The notes: generated from the sequence alone by a model not told the origin. A DNA stretch of 64,000 nucleotides from Pseudomonas putida (GCF_028682455.1 NZ_JANHLD010000002.1:310001-374000), one strand, 5' to 3'. Positions 54,401 through 62,961 are shown, counted from the first letter of the stretch. Translations and numbers: made by a program.

Positions 54401-57290
54401 GTTCAACCAGTGCGTGAGTGGTGACCCGCGCGAAGGCACCGCCGAGTGCCCGGTGGCCAAGACCCATCCGTTCTTCGGTCGCTACGGGCGGGCCGACTGG
54501 GTGGGCGCGCGCACGGCCATGCAACGCTGGTTCGCAGACCCTGTAGTCAACGTGCATAACGTCGACCGTGGCCTGGGCACCATCTTCACCCACGATCACC
54601 TCGGCCCATCGACGCACCAGCAACTGGGCCTGTATGCCACCGTGCTGGCCGAACCAGCAGGTTCCACCTGGTATCACGCCGAGACCGGCGAGCAACTGTA
54701 CAACCCGGCGGTGCGCGAAGACGGCGGCCCTACCTCATGGCAGGCGGTGGTCAAGACCGGCGACCTGGACGGTGACGGGCGCAACGATAGCTACCGCGAG
54801 TTCTTCCTGGAATACAGCGACTTCCAGCACGCCTATGAAGCCGGTGTGTATGTGGGCGCAGGCCCGGACGGTATCCCCAACGCGCAAGCCTACCCGGCAA
54901 CCGCCGACAGCTTCCGCTTCGCGATCAACCCGCCGGTTCGGCAGAAGGCGTCCAACCTGCTCGAGGCGGTGGTGGAGTCGCGCGGCGGCCTGTCGCCGGG
55001 ATGCCCGTCGCGGCCTTGCCCGCAAGCGATTTCGGTGGATGACCCAGGCATGTTCGTCGTCAACTACCGTAACGAGCCACTGGCCCTGCGGGTCTACGAC
55101 CCCAACAAGGTAGCCCCGGACGGCAAGCGTGGCATGCAGGCCGACGGCATGGCCGGTGACCTGGCGTTCGCCATGCAGAGCCGTACCGACCGTGCCATCC
55201 CGGCGATGAACCTGTCGCCGGCCGCGATCACCTCTGCAGTCGGCCCGACCGGCGGCACCACGCTGTTCCCGCCGCACATCAACAAGGCGGGCGCCGAGCC
55301 GGGTGACCCGTTCACGCCGATGTTGCGGACCTACTCCGGTGACAACGTGCGCCTGCGCATGCACGCCGGTGGCCATGAAGAGGAGCACAACGTGACCCTG
55401 CACGGCGTCAAATGGCTGCAGAATGGCTCGGGCTATGGCAACAGCTCGAACTCCGGGTGGAAATCCTCGCAGATGGTGGGTATCTCCGAGCAACTGGGCT
55501 TCATGGCGCCGGTGTCGATGATCTCCAGCTCGTCTGCGCCCAACGGCGACTACCTGTACTCGCTCGATGCGGCCCATGAAGGCTACTGGAACGGGATCTG
55601 GGGGGTGATGCGCAACTACACCGCCAACCGTCCCGACCTGTTCCCGCTGCCCAACAACCCCTTGCCGATGGCGGCGCGCAACACCGTGGCGTTCGACGGC
55701 ATCTGCCCGCGCTACACCGCCAACGCCAATGGCATCGGTACCCGGCCGACCGTGCAACGCAGCTACGAGATCGTCGCGGCGCTTGCCAACGACATCCTCG
55801 GCAACCCGCTGGCGGTCAGCATCAATGATCCAAGCGGCGTCGGCCAGCATGTCGGCGGCCCGTTGAAGGCCAATGGCGGCACCCTGGTCTACAACAGCCG
55901 ACGCACCAGCATCCCGCAGGTGACCGTGACCGATCCGGAGGACGGCGAGACCTTCACCGTGGGTGGCCACAGCGGGCCGCTGCATGACCCGACCGCCATC
56001 CTCTATGTGCGCAAGGCCGACCTGGACCCTGTGACCGGCAAGCTGAAACCTGGCGTGCCGATCGAGCCCCTGGTACTGCGTGCAGCAGCCGGTGACTGCC
56101 TCAAGATCACCCTCGAAAACCGTCTGCCCCTGGTGATGCCGGACCTGCCGAGCACGGCGGTGATGCAGAACGTGGTCAAGCGCGACCGTCAGGGCAGCGA
56201 GGGCTCCACCGCCTTCAACAACAACCTGATGCGGCCGTCCAGCCACGTCGGCCTGCACGCCCAACTGCTGGCCTACGACATCACCAAGTCGGACGGTGCC
56301 AACGTCGGCCAGAACCCGGTGCAGACCGTACCGCCGCGCAATGGCAGCAGCGGTGCCTACCCGAGCAAGGTGTACCAGTACTACGCCGGTCACCTGGAAC
56401 GTGAAGGCAAGCCGGTGATGCAAATGGGCCGTTCGGTGGACAACATCAACACCACCGCCATCGAATTCGGCGGCCTGAACATCACCCCGGCCGATGTCAT
56501 CAAGCAGGGCCAGAAAGGCCTGGTGGGCGCCATGAGCATCGTGCCGCAGACTGCCACCTGGACCGAAGACACCGCCAGCCGGGCCTCGGCCACGGTGCAG
56601 GTGCCGGGCCAGCCAGCCTACCGCGACTTTGCCACCGTGTGGCAGCGGGCGCTGAACATGCGCTGGTCCGACGGCCGTCCGGTCGAAGGTATAGCCACCG
56701 AGGGCAATGGCGTACCGGGCGACCCGAAAGACAACTCCAACATGGCCATCAACTACAAGACCGAGCCGCTGTGGTTCCGCTTCGGCCTGGCCCCGGATGC
56801 GCCGTTCGGCCATGCCGACGGCTACGGCTGGGCGGATGTCCCCAACGCGCACATGGCCTACAGCAACGCCCTGGTGGGCAGCGACCCGCAGACGCCGGTG
56901 CTCTGGGCCAAGCCGGGCCAGCCGTTGCGCAACCACGTGTTGATGCCGACCGGTGGCAGCCGCGGTATCACCTACCAGCTCGATGGGCACATCTGGCCGC
57001 TGCACAACTACCAGGCCGAGAAGTCCGACGTCAGCGGCTACCCCTTGAACCTGCCGGGGATCGGGTCGGTGCGCTTTGGCTACAACCCGCAGGCGATGTT
57101 CATCGGCGCCCAGGAAAGCGTGCTGCCGGCCGCGCACTTCAGCTTCATGGTGCCCAGTGCCGGTGGGGCCAATGCGGTGCCGGGCGACTATCTGTACCGC
57201 GACTACGCTGCATACGGTAATGCCTCGGGGCTGTGGGGCATCCTGCGGGTAACGGAAGAAGCGCCACCGGTTACACCACCAGCGCAGTAG
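51417..57290 (+). CDS. mnxG: Giant multicopper oxidase MnxG (manganese oxidase)
   Basis: A 1957-aa exported multicopper oxidase, predicted to oxidise Mn(II) to Mn oxides at the cell surface. A signal-like N-terminus (SVLTSLLFAAAALG) is followed by several cupredoxin-like blocks. The copper motifs are HIFHLHGHQW near 489-498 and YHCHFYPHFAQGMW (His 544, Cys 545, His 546, His 550, Met 555), the full type 1/type 3 set. Cys-less copies occur later: HIHLPKW near 956, THDHLGPSTHQQLGL near 1058, HNVTLHGVKW near 1322. Two acidic inserts (about 129-155 and 642-661) could bind metal. Size and layout match MnxG of P. putida; GGAGGTG precedes the ATG. Confidence 0.88.
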   Translation: MTPLKGSVLTSLLFAAAALGWQEGSEAAVRCERNLVANVVALDQPLMFNRLGAQNANGMMFALRRDVVDEHQVSLANGGAAVPGKVTLRPDKRPRPIVLRVAAGDCLTINLQNLLAYQANPNKHGIDHEEENEGPEAEGEENEFENEGNEQGGESFVVDDQVTDRHVGFQVNGMQAVNSIGDIAANTGRNGNFLIAPGANRTYTLYAEREGAFAATSQGATFGGQGGAGNVANGLFGQVVVLPKFARTYRNTLTEEEMRLSTTGRAPTGQPIVDYQARYPQREPWIREGKAGSPIIAMVDGNEIISSESDAVVMGPNTDGSFPPSTYPLESLGKRNPAVPNRLEPFRDFAAQFTDEAAATQAFPGYWADPVMGHVLEPTRDSFMINYGSGGMGAEVVANRLGVGPMHDCLSCSYEEFFLSSHTVGDVAMLVDVPANVGLENLRPGQTPSADQIGVKATMALYPAEPANVNHSYIGDFVKFRNTHNGHEQHIFHLHGHQWLFNPNDDNSDYVDAQGIGPGVGYTYEIANGGSGNRNRVAGDAIYHCHFYPHFAQGMWSMWRVHDVFEEGTRLEVSSQGEDGYHSEPYALRSGKPAAGARALPDGEIVAGTPIPAIVPLPGKAMAPMPGKVAVIPKLAPTLVAENDDDDDEQEGDDDSGHHEQAPRAIGSLVLVDRSEANRNADGSLKNPGYPFWIGGMESTVGQRPPTPPLDMLDPAKATALKNTGNALWANLDPAQVGGWDGGLPRHSLDGMAAGGEANITTTALDFTKSITKAKAVFLPEEGTDVEQAAMSFHSKLEHPSYAVLPDSQTVARNFRTNGAAPTAGAPFFEPCMDDRAKRLTLAAGNGEFNSGERLDAMTFTGSSTFTADRPRIYKGANIQFDAVYNKVGYHFPQARIIALWEDVWPVINKQRPPEPLVMRMNTFDCVMYQHTNLIPSYYEMDDYQVRTPTDVIGQHIHLPKWDLTAADGSANGWNYEDGILSPGTVVERIHAIREFNQCVSGDPREGTAECPVAKTHPFFGRYGRADWVGARTAMQRWFADPVVNVHNVDRGLGTIFTHDHLGPSTHQQLGLYATVLAEPAGSTWYHAETGEQLYNPAVREDGGPTSWQAVVKTGDLDGDGRNDSYREFFLEYSDFQHAYEAGVYVGAGPDGIPNAQAYPATADSFRFAINPPVRQKASNLLEAVVESRGGLSPGCPSRPCPQAISVDDPGMFVVNYRNEPLALRVYDPNKVAPDGKRGMQADGMAGDLAFAMQSRTDRAIPAMNLSPAAITSAVGPTGGTTLFPPHINKAGAEPGDPFTPMLRTYSGDNVRLRMHAGGHEEEHNVTLHGVKWLQNGSGYGNSSNSGWKSSQMVGISEQLGFMAPVSMISSSSAPNGDYLYSLDAAHEGYWNGIWGVMRNYTANRPDLFPLPNNPLPMAARNTVAFDGICPRYTANANGIGTRPTVQRSYEIVAALANDILGNPLAVSINDPSGVGQHVGGPLKANGGTLVYNSRRTSIPQVTVTDPEDGETFTVGGHSGPLHDPTAILYVRKADLDPVTGKLKPGVPIEPLVLRAAAGDCLKITLENRLPLVMPDLPSTAVMQNVVKRDRQGSEGSTAFNNNLMRPSSHVGLHAQLLAYDITKSDGANVGQNPVQTVPPRNGSSGAYPSKVYQYYAGHLEREGKPVMQMGRSVDNINTTAIEFGGLNITPADVIKQGQKGLVGAMSIVPQTATWTEDTASRASATVQVPGQPAYRDFATVWQRALNMRWSDGRPVEGIATEGNGVPGDPKDNSNMAINYKTEPLWFRFGLAPDAPFGHADGYGWADVPNAHMAYSNALVGSDPQTPVLWAKPGQPLRNHVLMPTGGSRGITYQLDGHIWPLHNYQAEKSDVSGYPLNLPGIGSVRFGYNPQAMFIGAQESVLPAAHFSFMVPSAGGANAVPGDYLYRDYAAYGNASGLWGILRVTEEAPPVTPPAQ

Positions 57291-57310
57291 CAAGGAAAGG
57301 GGGAGAGGTC

Positions 57311-59308
57311 ATGATCAAGAAAAACCGACCGTTGTACCTGGGACTGCTGACCGGATTGGCCCTGATGGGCCTGGGGGTCGCCTATGAAAGCCTGTGGTGC
57401 GACCCGCGCAGCGAGCTGGCCAAGGCCGAAGCCGAAGCCAGCGCTGACCCGCAGGCCTTGCGCCGGCTCAGCCGCGACGGGGTCACCGTCGAGTTCGAGG
57501 CCCGGCCACTGGGCAGTGGCGGGGTGCTGACCGAAGGGGCTTTTGCCAACGTGCGCTTCAAGATCACTGACCAGAACAGCGGCCAGCCACTGTCGGGGGT
57601 ATCCCCCGGCGCCTGGCTGGACCCGGCGCTGACCGGCGAGGCGGTCAAGGATCGCAGCCAAAGCTGCAAGGCCCGGGTGGCGTTGTTCCTCAAAAGCAGC
57701 ATCGGTGCCCGGCCATTGCTCGACCTCAACAGCTACTTCCTGCTGGTGCTGAACAAGGACGCCAGCCTCACCGTGATCGACCCGTCGGTGTCGGTGGGCG
57801 GTGTCACCAGTACCCTGGCGCGCATCGAGCTGCCCGGCCAGCCGATGGACTGGACCCCGAGCGGCGATGACAAGCTGGTGTTTGTGTCGATCCCCGAACG
57901 CGGGGAAGTGGCCCTGATCGACACCGAGACCTTCCAGCGCATCGGCAGCATCGCCGCCGGCAAGCAGCCGCTGCGGGTCGCGCTGCAGCCGGACCAGCGC
58001 CTGCTGTGGGTCGGCAACAACGCCAGCGATCCGGCCCAGAGCGGCGTCACCGTCATCGACGTGCCCAGCCGCAAGGCCATGAAGTTCTTCGCCACCGGCG
58101 CCGGCCACCACGAAATCGCCTTCAGTGCCGACTCGCGCTACGCCTTTGTCAGCAACCGCGACAGCGGCACCTTGAGTGTCATCGACGCCAGCGACATGCG
58201 CCTGGTCAAGACCGTCAAGGTGGGCTCGCACCCCTTGTCGGTGGCCTACTCGGCGCTGTCCCAGGCGGTGTATGTGGCGGACGGGCGTGACGGGACCGTC
58301 AGCGTGATCGATGCGCGCAGCCACACCCAGCGCCACCTGATCCAGGGCAAGCAGGGGCTGGGTCCGATGCGCTTCAGCCGTGACGGGCGCTTTGGCATCG
58401 TCCTCAACACCCTGGAAAACCAAGCGCTGGTGATCGACGCCAGTACCGACAGGCTGATCCACAGCCTGCCGGTGGCCGCCGAACCCTACCAACTGACCTT
58501 TACCCAGGCTTATGCCTATGTCCGCGGCCTGGCTTCGTCCAAGGTCAGCATGATCAACCTGAGCAGCCTCGGCGAAGGGCGCCAGCCCATTGTCCAGGGC
58601 TTCGACGCCGGGGCCGTGCCCCCGCGCCAGGCCGGGGACCTGCCGCTGGCCCAGGGGCTCACCGTGGCCCGCGACGAAAACTCGGTGTTCGTGGTCAATC
58701 CGGCCGACAACACCACTTATTTCTATGCCGAAGGCATGAACGCGCCGATGTCCGGCTACCCCAACCGGGGCCACAACGCCCGGGCTGCGCTGGTGATCGA
58801 CCGCAGCCTGCGTGAGGTGGCGCCGGGGGTTTACAGCTCCACGGTCAAGCTGCCGGCCGCGGGTACTTTTGACGTGGCGTTCCTGCTCAACCAGCCGCAG
58901 ATCATCCACTGCTTCAGCACCGAGGTGTCCGCTTCGCCCACCGCTGCGCATCGGCAGACGCCGCAGATAGAGTTCATGCTCGAGCCCGCCGTGGTGGTGC
59001 AAGGCAACCCCTTCACAGCGCGTTTTCGCATCGTCGAGGGCAACGGCACCCCGCGTAACGGCATCAAGGACCTGAGTGTGCGCTACTTCCTCGCACCTAC
59101 CTCGCGAGCTCGCAACAGCCAGGTGACAGAGGTGGGTGATGGAGTCTACGAGGCCCCCCTGGACCTGGCTGAAAGCGGCGCCTGGTACCTGCATGTCCAG
59201 GCGCCGTCGCTGGGCGCCGCCTTTGCCGAGAAAAACTACGCCAGCCTGCGGGTGCTGCCCGCGCAGGCCCAACAAGCGTCTGACACCGGTTCAAGGAGTT
59301 CGCGATGA
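57311..59308 (+). CDS. Exported YVTN/beta-propeller protein of the mnxG operon
   Basis: A 665-aa protein with an N-terminal hydrophobic anchor or signal (YLGLLTGLALMGLGVAYES). About seven propeller repeats follow from roughly 150 to 450 (for example YAFVSNRDSGTLSVIDASDM and AVYVADGRDGTVSVIDARSH). The C-terminal region has Ig-like strands. Such propellers resemble the cytochrome cd1 nitrite reductase fold without its haem. It starts at the ATG at 57311 after GGGGGAGAGG, 20 bp past mnxG. A role in substrate binding or as a partner of MnxG at the surface is inferred from context only. Confidence 0.85.
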   Translation: MIKKNRPLYLGLLTGLALMGLGVAYESLWCDPRSELAKAEAEASADPQALRRLSRDGVTVEFEARPLGSGGVLTEGAFANVRFKITDQNSGQPLSGVSPGAWLDPALTGEAVKDRSQSCKARVALFLKSSIGARPLLDLNSYFLLVLNKDASLTVIDPSVSVGGVTSTLARIELPGQPMDWTPSGDDKLVFVSIPERGEVALIDTETFQRIGSIAAGKQPLRVALQPDQRLLWVGNNASDPAQSGVTVIDVPSRKAMKFFATGAGHHEIAFSADSRYAFVSNRDSGTLSVIDASDMRLVKTVKVGSHPLSVAYSALSQAVYVADGRDGTVSVIDARSHTQRHLIQGKQGLGPMRFSRDGRFGIVLNTLENQALVIDASTDRLIHSLPVAAEPYQLTFTQAYAYVRGLASSKVSMINLSSLGEGRQPIVQGFDAGAVPPRQAGDLPLAQGLTVARDENSVFVVNPADNTTYFYAEGMNAPMSGYPNRGHNARAALVIDRSLREVAPGVYSSTVKLPAAGTFDVAFLLNQPQIIHCFSTEVSASPTAAHRQTPQIEFMLEPAVVVQGNPFTARFRIVEGNGTPRNGIKDLSVRYFLAPTSRARNSQVTEVGDGVYEAPLDLAESGAWYLHVQAPSLGAAFAEKNYASLRVLPAQAQQASDTGSRSSR

Positions 59309-59952
59309 AAAAGCTCGATCGTTGCAGACTGTTCAGCCTGTGCCTGCTGGCTGCCAGTTGTGGCCTGGCCCAGGCCCACAATGGTGTCGACCACAGCGGC
59401 CACGGCACGCCTGCCGCCCACCAGGAAAAAACTTCGGTGCGCTTTGCCGATGTACAACTGCTGGACCAGAACGGCATGCCGGTGCGTCTTGAAAAGGACC
59501 TGGTGGCCGATCGCCTGGTGGTCATGGGCTTCATCTACACCAGCTGCACCACGGTGTGCCCGGTGGTGTCCTCGATCATGGCCAAGGTGCAGAAGCAACT
59601 GGGCGGCCGGGTGGGCAGCGAGGTGCAGTTGGTATCGATCAGCGTCGACCCCCAGCGTGACGACTCCAAGCGCCTGCTCGACTATGCCAAGACCTTCCAG
59701 GCCGGCCCCGGCTGGAGCTGGCTGACCGGCACGCCGTACGCGGTCAACGAAACCCTCAAGGGCCTGGGCAGCTTCAGCGCCAACCTGGGCGAGCACCCGC
59801 CGTTGATCCTGGTGGGCGATGGTCGCAGCGGCAAGTGGACGCGCTTCTACGGCTTCACCGACCCTGCATTGCTGGTCACCGAAATCGACCGGCTCAGCGC
59901 CCGTCGGGTGCATGCCAAGCACACCGCCATTGCCCAGGAGGTGCAGCCATGA
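59305..59952 (+). CDS. SCO1/SenC-family copper chaperone, copy 1
   Basis: A 215-aa exported thioredoxin-fold protein. It has a signal peptide (LFSLCLLAASCGLAQA), a His-rich start of the mature chain (HNGVDHSGHGTPAAH) and the copper motif YTSCTTVCPV (Cys 81 and 85). The usual distal His is probably in LGEHPPLILV. It overlaps the propeller gene by four bases (ATGA). SCO proteins load copper into oxidases; here MnxG is the likely client. Confidence 0.9.
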   Translation: MKKLDRCRLFSLCLLAASCGLAQAHNGVDHSGHGTPAAHQEKTSVRFADVQLLDQNGMPVRLEKDLVADRLVVMGFIYTSCTTVCPVVSSIMAKVQKQLGGRVGSEVQLVSISVDPQRDDSKRLLDYAKTFQAGPGWSWLTGTPYAVNETLKGLGSFSANLGEHPPLILVGDGRSGKWTRFYGFTDPALLVTEIDRLSARRVHAKHTAIAQEVQP

Positions 59953-60617
59953 GCGCCGCCTCGGGAAGTAGAACCTGCATGCGCGGTGGCGATTGGCTAG
60001 TGCTGGCCGCCTGCCTGTGGATACTCAGCGCCGTGGCGTTCGCCCATGAGGGCCACGCACCCGAGCCGGGCGGCGCTCCTGCGGTCGATCCCCGCGCGGT
60101 AACACCCACCGCCGGCACCCACGACGCCCAGGCGTATTTCACCGACAGCCTGGTGCAAGACCAGAACGGCCGAACCTTGCGCTTCTACAGCGATGTGCTG
60201 AAAGACAAGGTGGTGATGCTCAATGTGATCTTCACCCACTGCAACGACGCCTGCCCGCTGATCACCCGCAAACTGCGCGAGGTACGCGAAGCCATGGGTG
60301 AGGAGCAGGCCAGCAAGGTGACCTTCATTTCCCTGAGCAGCGACCCGACCAACGACACCCCGCAAGTGCTCAAGGAGTTTGCCCGCAAGCAGGGGGTGGA
60401 CGGCCCCAATTGGCTGTTCCTGACCGGCGAAAAAGCGCAGATGGACCTGGTGTTGGCGCGCCTGGGGCATCTGATCCCAAGCCCCGAACAACATTCCACC
60501 CAATTGATTGCCGGTGACGTAGCCAACAAGCGCTGGAGCAAGATCCGCCCCGACGCGCCCGCCCAGGCGATCGCCCAGCGCCTGCAACTGCTGTCGCAAC
60601 CGCTGGCCGGACGTTGA
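59949..60617 (+). CDS. SCO1/SenC-family copper chaperone, copy 2
   Basis: A 222-aa paralogue of the preceding gene with a signal anchor (WLVLAACLWILSAVAFA), His-rich HEGHAPEPGG and the motif FTHCNDACPL (Cys 98 and 102), plus the third ligand in SPEQHSTQLIAGD. It overlaps copy 1 by four bases. Two SCO proteins for one oxidase may divide the labour, for example one as a disulfide reductant and one as copper carrier; that split is inference. Confidence 0.9.
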   Translation: MSAASGSRTCMRGGDWLVLAACLWILSAVAFAHEGHAPEPGGAPAVDPRAVTPTAGTHDAQAYFTDSLVQDQNGRTLRFYSDVLKDKVVMLNVIFTHCNDACPLITRKLREVREAMGEEQASKVTFISLSSDPTNDTPQVLKEFARKQGVDGPNWLFLTGEKAQMDLVLARLGHLIPSPEQHSTQLIAGDVANKRWSKIRPDAPAQAIAQRLQLLSQPLAGR

Positions 60618-60622
60618 ACAGC

Positions 60623-62158
60623 ATGAACGCCGTGCTGCGTGCAGGGGCCTTGGTGCTGATGCTGGTCGCCAGCGTCCAGGCACCTGCCCTGGACCTGACC
60701 CCCAACGAGCTTGCCGGCAAGCGCCTGTACCGTGAGGGACTGTCGAGCAGCGATGCCCAGGTGTCGGCGCGGGTCGGAGCGGCGGACATGCTGGTACCGG
60801 CCAGTGTGGTGCCCTGCGCCAGTTGCCATGGCGCCGATGGCCTGGGCCGCGCCGAAGGCGGCGTGCGCCCGCCGGTGTTGAGCTGGCAGCGCTTGGCGGT
60901 GGGGCAGCAGTTGCGCCAGGCCAACGGCCGCTACTACCCGGCCTACACCGAGGCCACGCTGGCCCGGGCAATCCAGGAGGGCCGCGACCCTGGCGGCAAC
61001 CGACTGGACCCGGCGATGCCACGCTTCGTGTTGAGCATGGCCGACCAGCGCAACCTCAACGCCTACCTCAAGCGCCTGGCCGATGACCGCGACCCGGGGG
61101 TAGAAGAACAGACCTTGCGCCTGGGCACCTTGCTGCCCACCCAGGGCCCGCTGGCCGATTCGGCCAAGGTAGTCGCGGCGGTGCTCCGCGACCGCATCGC
61201 GCAGCTGAACCAGCAGGGCGGTATTCATGGCCGCCAGCTTGAACTGGTCAGCCTGGACCCCGGGCCCGACCGGGATAGCGCCGAGAAAGCCCTGGGCCAA
61301 TTGCTGGTGCAGGAACAGGTGTTCGCGATGATCGCCCCGCTGGCGCCGGCACTGGAGTCCACCCTGGCCACGCGCCTGGAGCAGGCGAAGGTACCGTTGG
61401 TAGGTACGGCACCGGCCCTGGCGGACAGTGTGCAGATCTTCGACCCCTTGCCGGGCTTGCGCGAACAGTTGTTGAGCCTGGCCGACTATGCCCAGGCCAA
61501 CCTCGCCCTGGAGCGGGCCAGTACACGGATTGTGTATGCCGACGAGGCCAGGGCGAGCCTGGCCCGCAACCTTGAGCATGCCCTGCAGGACCGTGGCTGG
61601 AGCGATGTGCAGGCGCAGTCGCTCGAGGCATGGGATGGGCAAGGGCAGGCGATTTTCTTTCTCGGCCAGGGCGATAGCTTTAGCCAACTGACAGGGGTGC
61701 TGAAGCAGGCGGGCCATACACCGTATTTGTTCGCTGCCTCGAGCCAGGTGGCCGGGCAACTGCCGCAGGTGCCCGATGCCTGGTCGCGACGGGTGTTCCT
61801 GGCCTATCCCTTCGTTCCCGGCGACTGGACGGCGTACGGCCGCGAGGCGCTGAGCGCCTTGCGCCAGCGCCAGGGCCTGGATGGCCGCCAGGGTGTGTTG
61901 CAGGTGAGCACCTGGTGCGCCATGCAACTGTTGGGCGATGCGCTCAAACGCATTGGTCGCGATGCCAGCCGGGAGAAGCTCGTGCAGGCGCTCGAAAGCC
62001 TGCACGACGTGCAAACCGGCCTCACCCCACCTTTGGGCTTTGGCCCCGGACGCCGCCAGGGCCTGGCGGGCGCCCACGTAGTAACCCTGGAAATGCCCGG
62101 CCCGGTGTTCCGCCCGGTTGCCGCCTATCGGCCTGTCGTCGAGGTGAATTCGCCATGA
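60623..62158 (+). CDS. Cytochrome c fused to a periplasmic-binding-protein domain
   Basis: A 511-aa exported protein. After a signal peptide (VLRAGALVLMLVASVQA), a monohaem cytochrome c domain carries CASCHG (Cys 65, Cys 68, His 69), with a likely Met ligand near 130. From about 160 onwards it has a type I periplasmic-binding-protein fold like branched-chain amino acid receptors (LGTLLPTQGPLADSAKVVA, LTPPLGFGPGRRQG). I chose the ATG at 60623; a TTG at 60614 overlaps the SCO stop and is also possible. It may accept electrons from the manganese oxidase while sensing a ligand. The fusion is unusual. Confidence 0.85.
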   Translation: MNAVLRAGALVLMLVASVQAPALDLTPNELAGKRLYREGLSSSDAQVSARVGAADMLVPASVVPCASCHGADGLGRAEGGVRPPVLSWQRLAVGQQLRQANGRYYPAYTEATLARAIQEGRDPGGNRLDPAMPRFVLSMADQRNLNAYLKRLADDRDPGVEEQTLRLGTLLPTQGPLADSAKVVAAVLRDRIAQLNQQGGIHGRQLELVSLDPGPDRDSAEKALGQLLVQEQVFAMIAPLAPALESTLATRLEQAKVPLVGTAPALADSVQIFDPLPGLREQLLSLADYAQANLALERASTRIVYADEARASLARNLEHALQDRGWSDVQAQSLEAWDGQGQAIFFLGQGDSFSQLTGVLKQAGHTPYLFAASSQVAGQLPQVPDAWSRRVFLAYPFVPGDWTAYGREALSALRQRQGLDGRQGVLQVSTWCAMQLLGDALKRIGRDASREKLVQALESLHDVQTGLTPPLGFGPGRRQGLAGAHVVTLEMPGPVFRPVAAYRPVVEVNSP

Positions 62159-62799
62159 AACTGCTCGGTCTGTTGTTGTGCCTGTTGGCCCTGCCGCTGC
62201 AGGCCCAGGAGAGCCCGCCCGCGGCCCTGGTCAATGGCGTGGCCATCAGCCAGTTGCGCCTCGAACGCTACTTTGCCGAGTACCTGGAGGACCGTGGCAG
62301 GGCGCTGACCAGTATCCGCAACCCCAGTGTGTACAAGCGCCTGCGCGACCAGGCCTTGAACGACCTGATCGACAAGGAGCTGCTCTGGCAGGAAGCCCAG
62401 CGCCAGGGCGTGACGGTCAGCGACACGCAAGTGGACGCGCAGATCGACCGGCTGCGCCAGGCGTTCGGTTCCGCCCAGGTCTTCGAGCAGCGTCTGGCCG
62501 ATGCCGGCTTCGACAGCAAGAGCTTTGCCGACTACACCCGCCATGAACTGGCTGCGCAACGGGTCTTCATGGATGCCACGCGAGTGCCCGAGCCCGATGC
62601 TGCACAAGTAAAGGCTTTTTATCTGGCGAACGAGAATTCTTTTCAAGCGCAACCGAACCAAAGCGCCAGCAGCTCTGTCGAATCTGAACAGGGACTGGCC
62701 TTGGCAAAATCTCTCCTCATCGATCAGCAACAGGCGCAGGCGCGCCACGCCTTGCTACAGCGACTTCGAGACGCCGGGCAGGTGCAGAAACTTGACTGA
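62155..62799 (+). CDS. SurA-N-like periplasmic chaperone/peptidyl-prolyl isomerase-related protein
   Basis: A 214-aa exported protein with a signal peptide (LLGLLLCLLALPLQA) and a SurA N-terminal-like helical domain (VNGVAISQLRLERYF, then RDQALNDLIDKELLWQEAQ). The parvulin isomerase domain expected after it is missing; the C-terminus is short and Gln-rich. It is probably a folding chaperone for a protein of this operon, such as MnxG. It overlaps the preceding gene by four bases and is the last of the six-gene mnxG unit. Confidence 0.85.
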   Translation: MKLLGLLLCLLALPLQAQESPPAALVNGVAISQLRLERYFAEYLEDRGRALTSIRNPSVYKRLRDQALNDLIDKELLWQEAQRQGVTVSDTQVDAQIDRLRQAFGSAQVFEQRLADAGFDSKSFADYTRHELAAQRVFMDATRVPEPDAAQVKAFYLANENSFQAQPNQSASSSVESEQGLALAKSLLIDQQQAQARHALLQRLRDAGQVQKLD

Positions 62800-62810
62800 C
62801 GATCGACCTG

Positions 62811-62872
62811 ACCCCCAATGTTGGGGGCATCAGTAGGGGCAAAGTGCCAGCCGGTCCCCGGCATTGGGGGGA
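62811..62872 (+). promoter_or_regulatory. GC-rich dyads upstream of the response regulator, candidate activator sites
   Basis: CCCCCAATGTTGGGGG (62812-62827) is a near-perfect inverted repeat. A second element, TCCCCGGCATTGGGGGG (62855-62871), carries the 11-mer TCCCCGGYATT found inverted in front of mnxG. They lie 75-135 bp upstream of the sigma-54 promoter at 62946, a normal enhancer distance. The first could also act as a weak terminator for the mnxG operon, but no T-run follows. Confidence 0.5.
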
Positions 62873-62945
62873 GGGCGCATGGGCCATTTGCGTCTACGCT
62901 TAAAGAATCAACGACATAGCACAGTTAATAGCGCCGTCTCATGTC

Positions 62946-62961
62946 TGGCACGAAGCATGCG
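62946..62961 (+). promoter_or_regulatory. Sigma-54 promoter candidate before the response regulator
   Basis: TGGCACGAAGCATGCG has GG at 62947-62948 and GC at 62959-62960, exactly twelve bases apart, and a perfect TGGCACG. Its -12 half is ATGC rather than TTGC. It lies 68 bp before the response-regulator TTG start. Confidence 0.65.

Noticed and set aside
52647..57293. Long minus-strand open frames (682 and 852 codons) opposite mnxG
   Set aside because: They are shadows of the mnxG codon bias in a high-GC genome; the sense strand carries the copper motifs.
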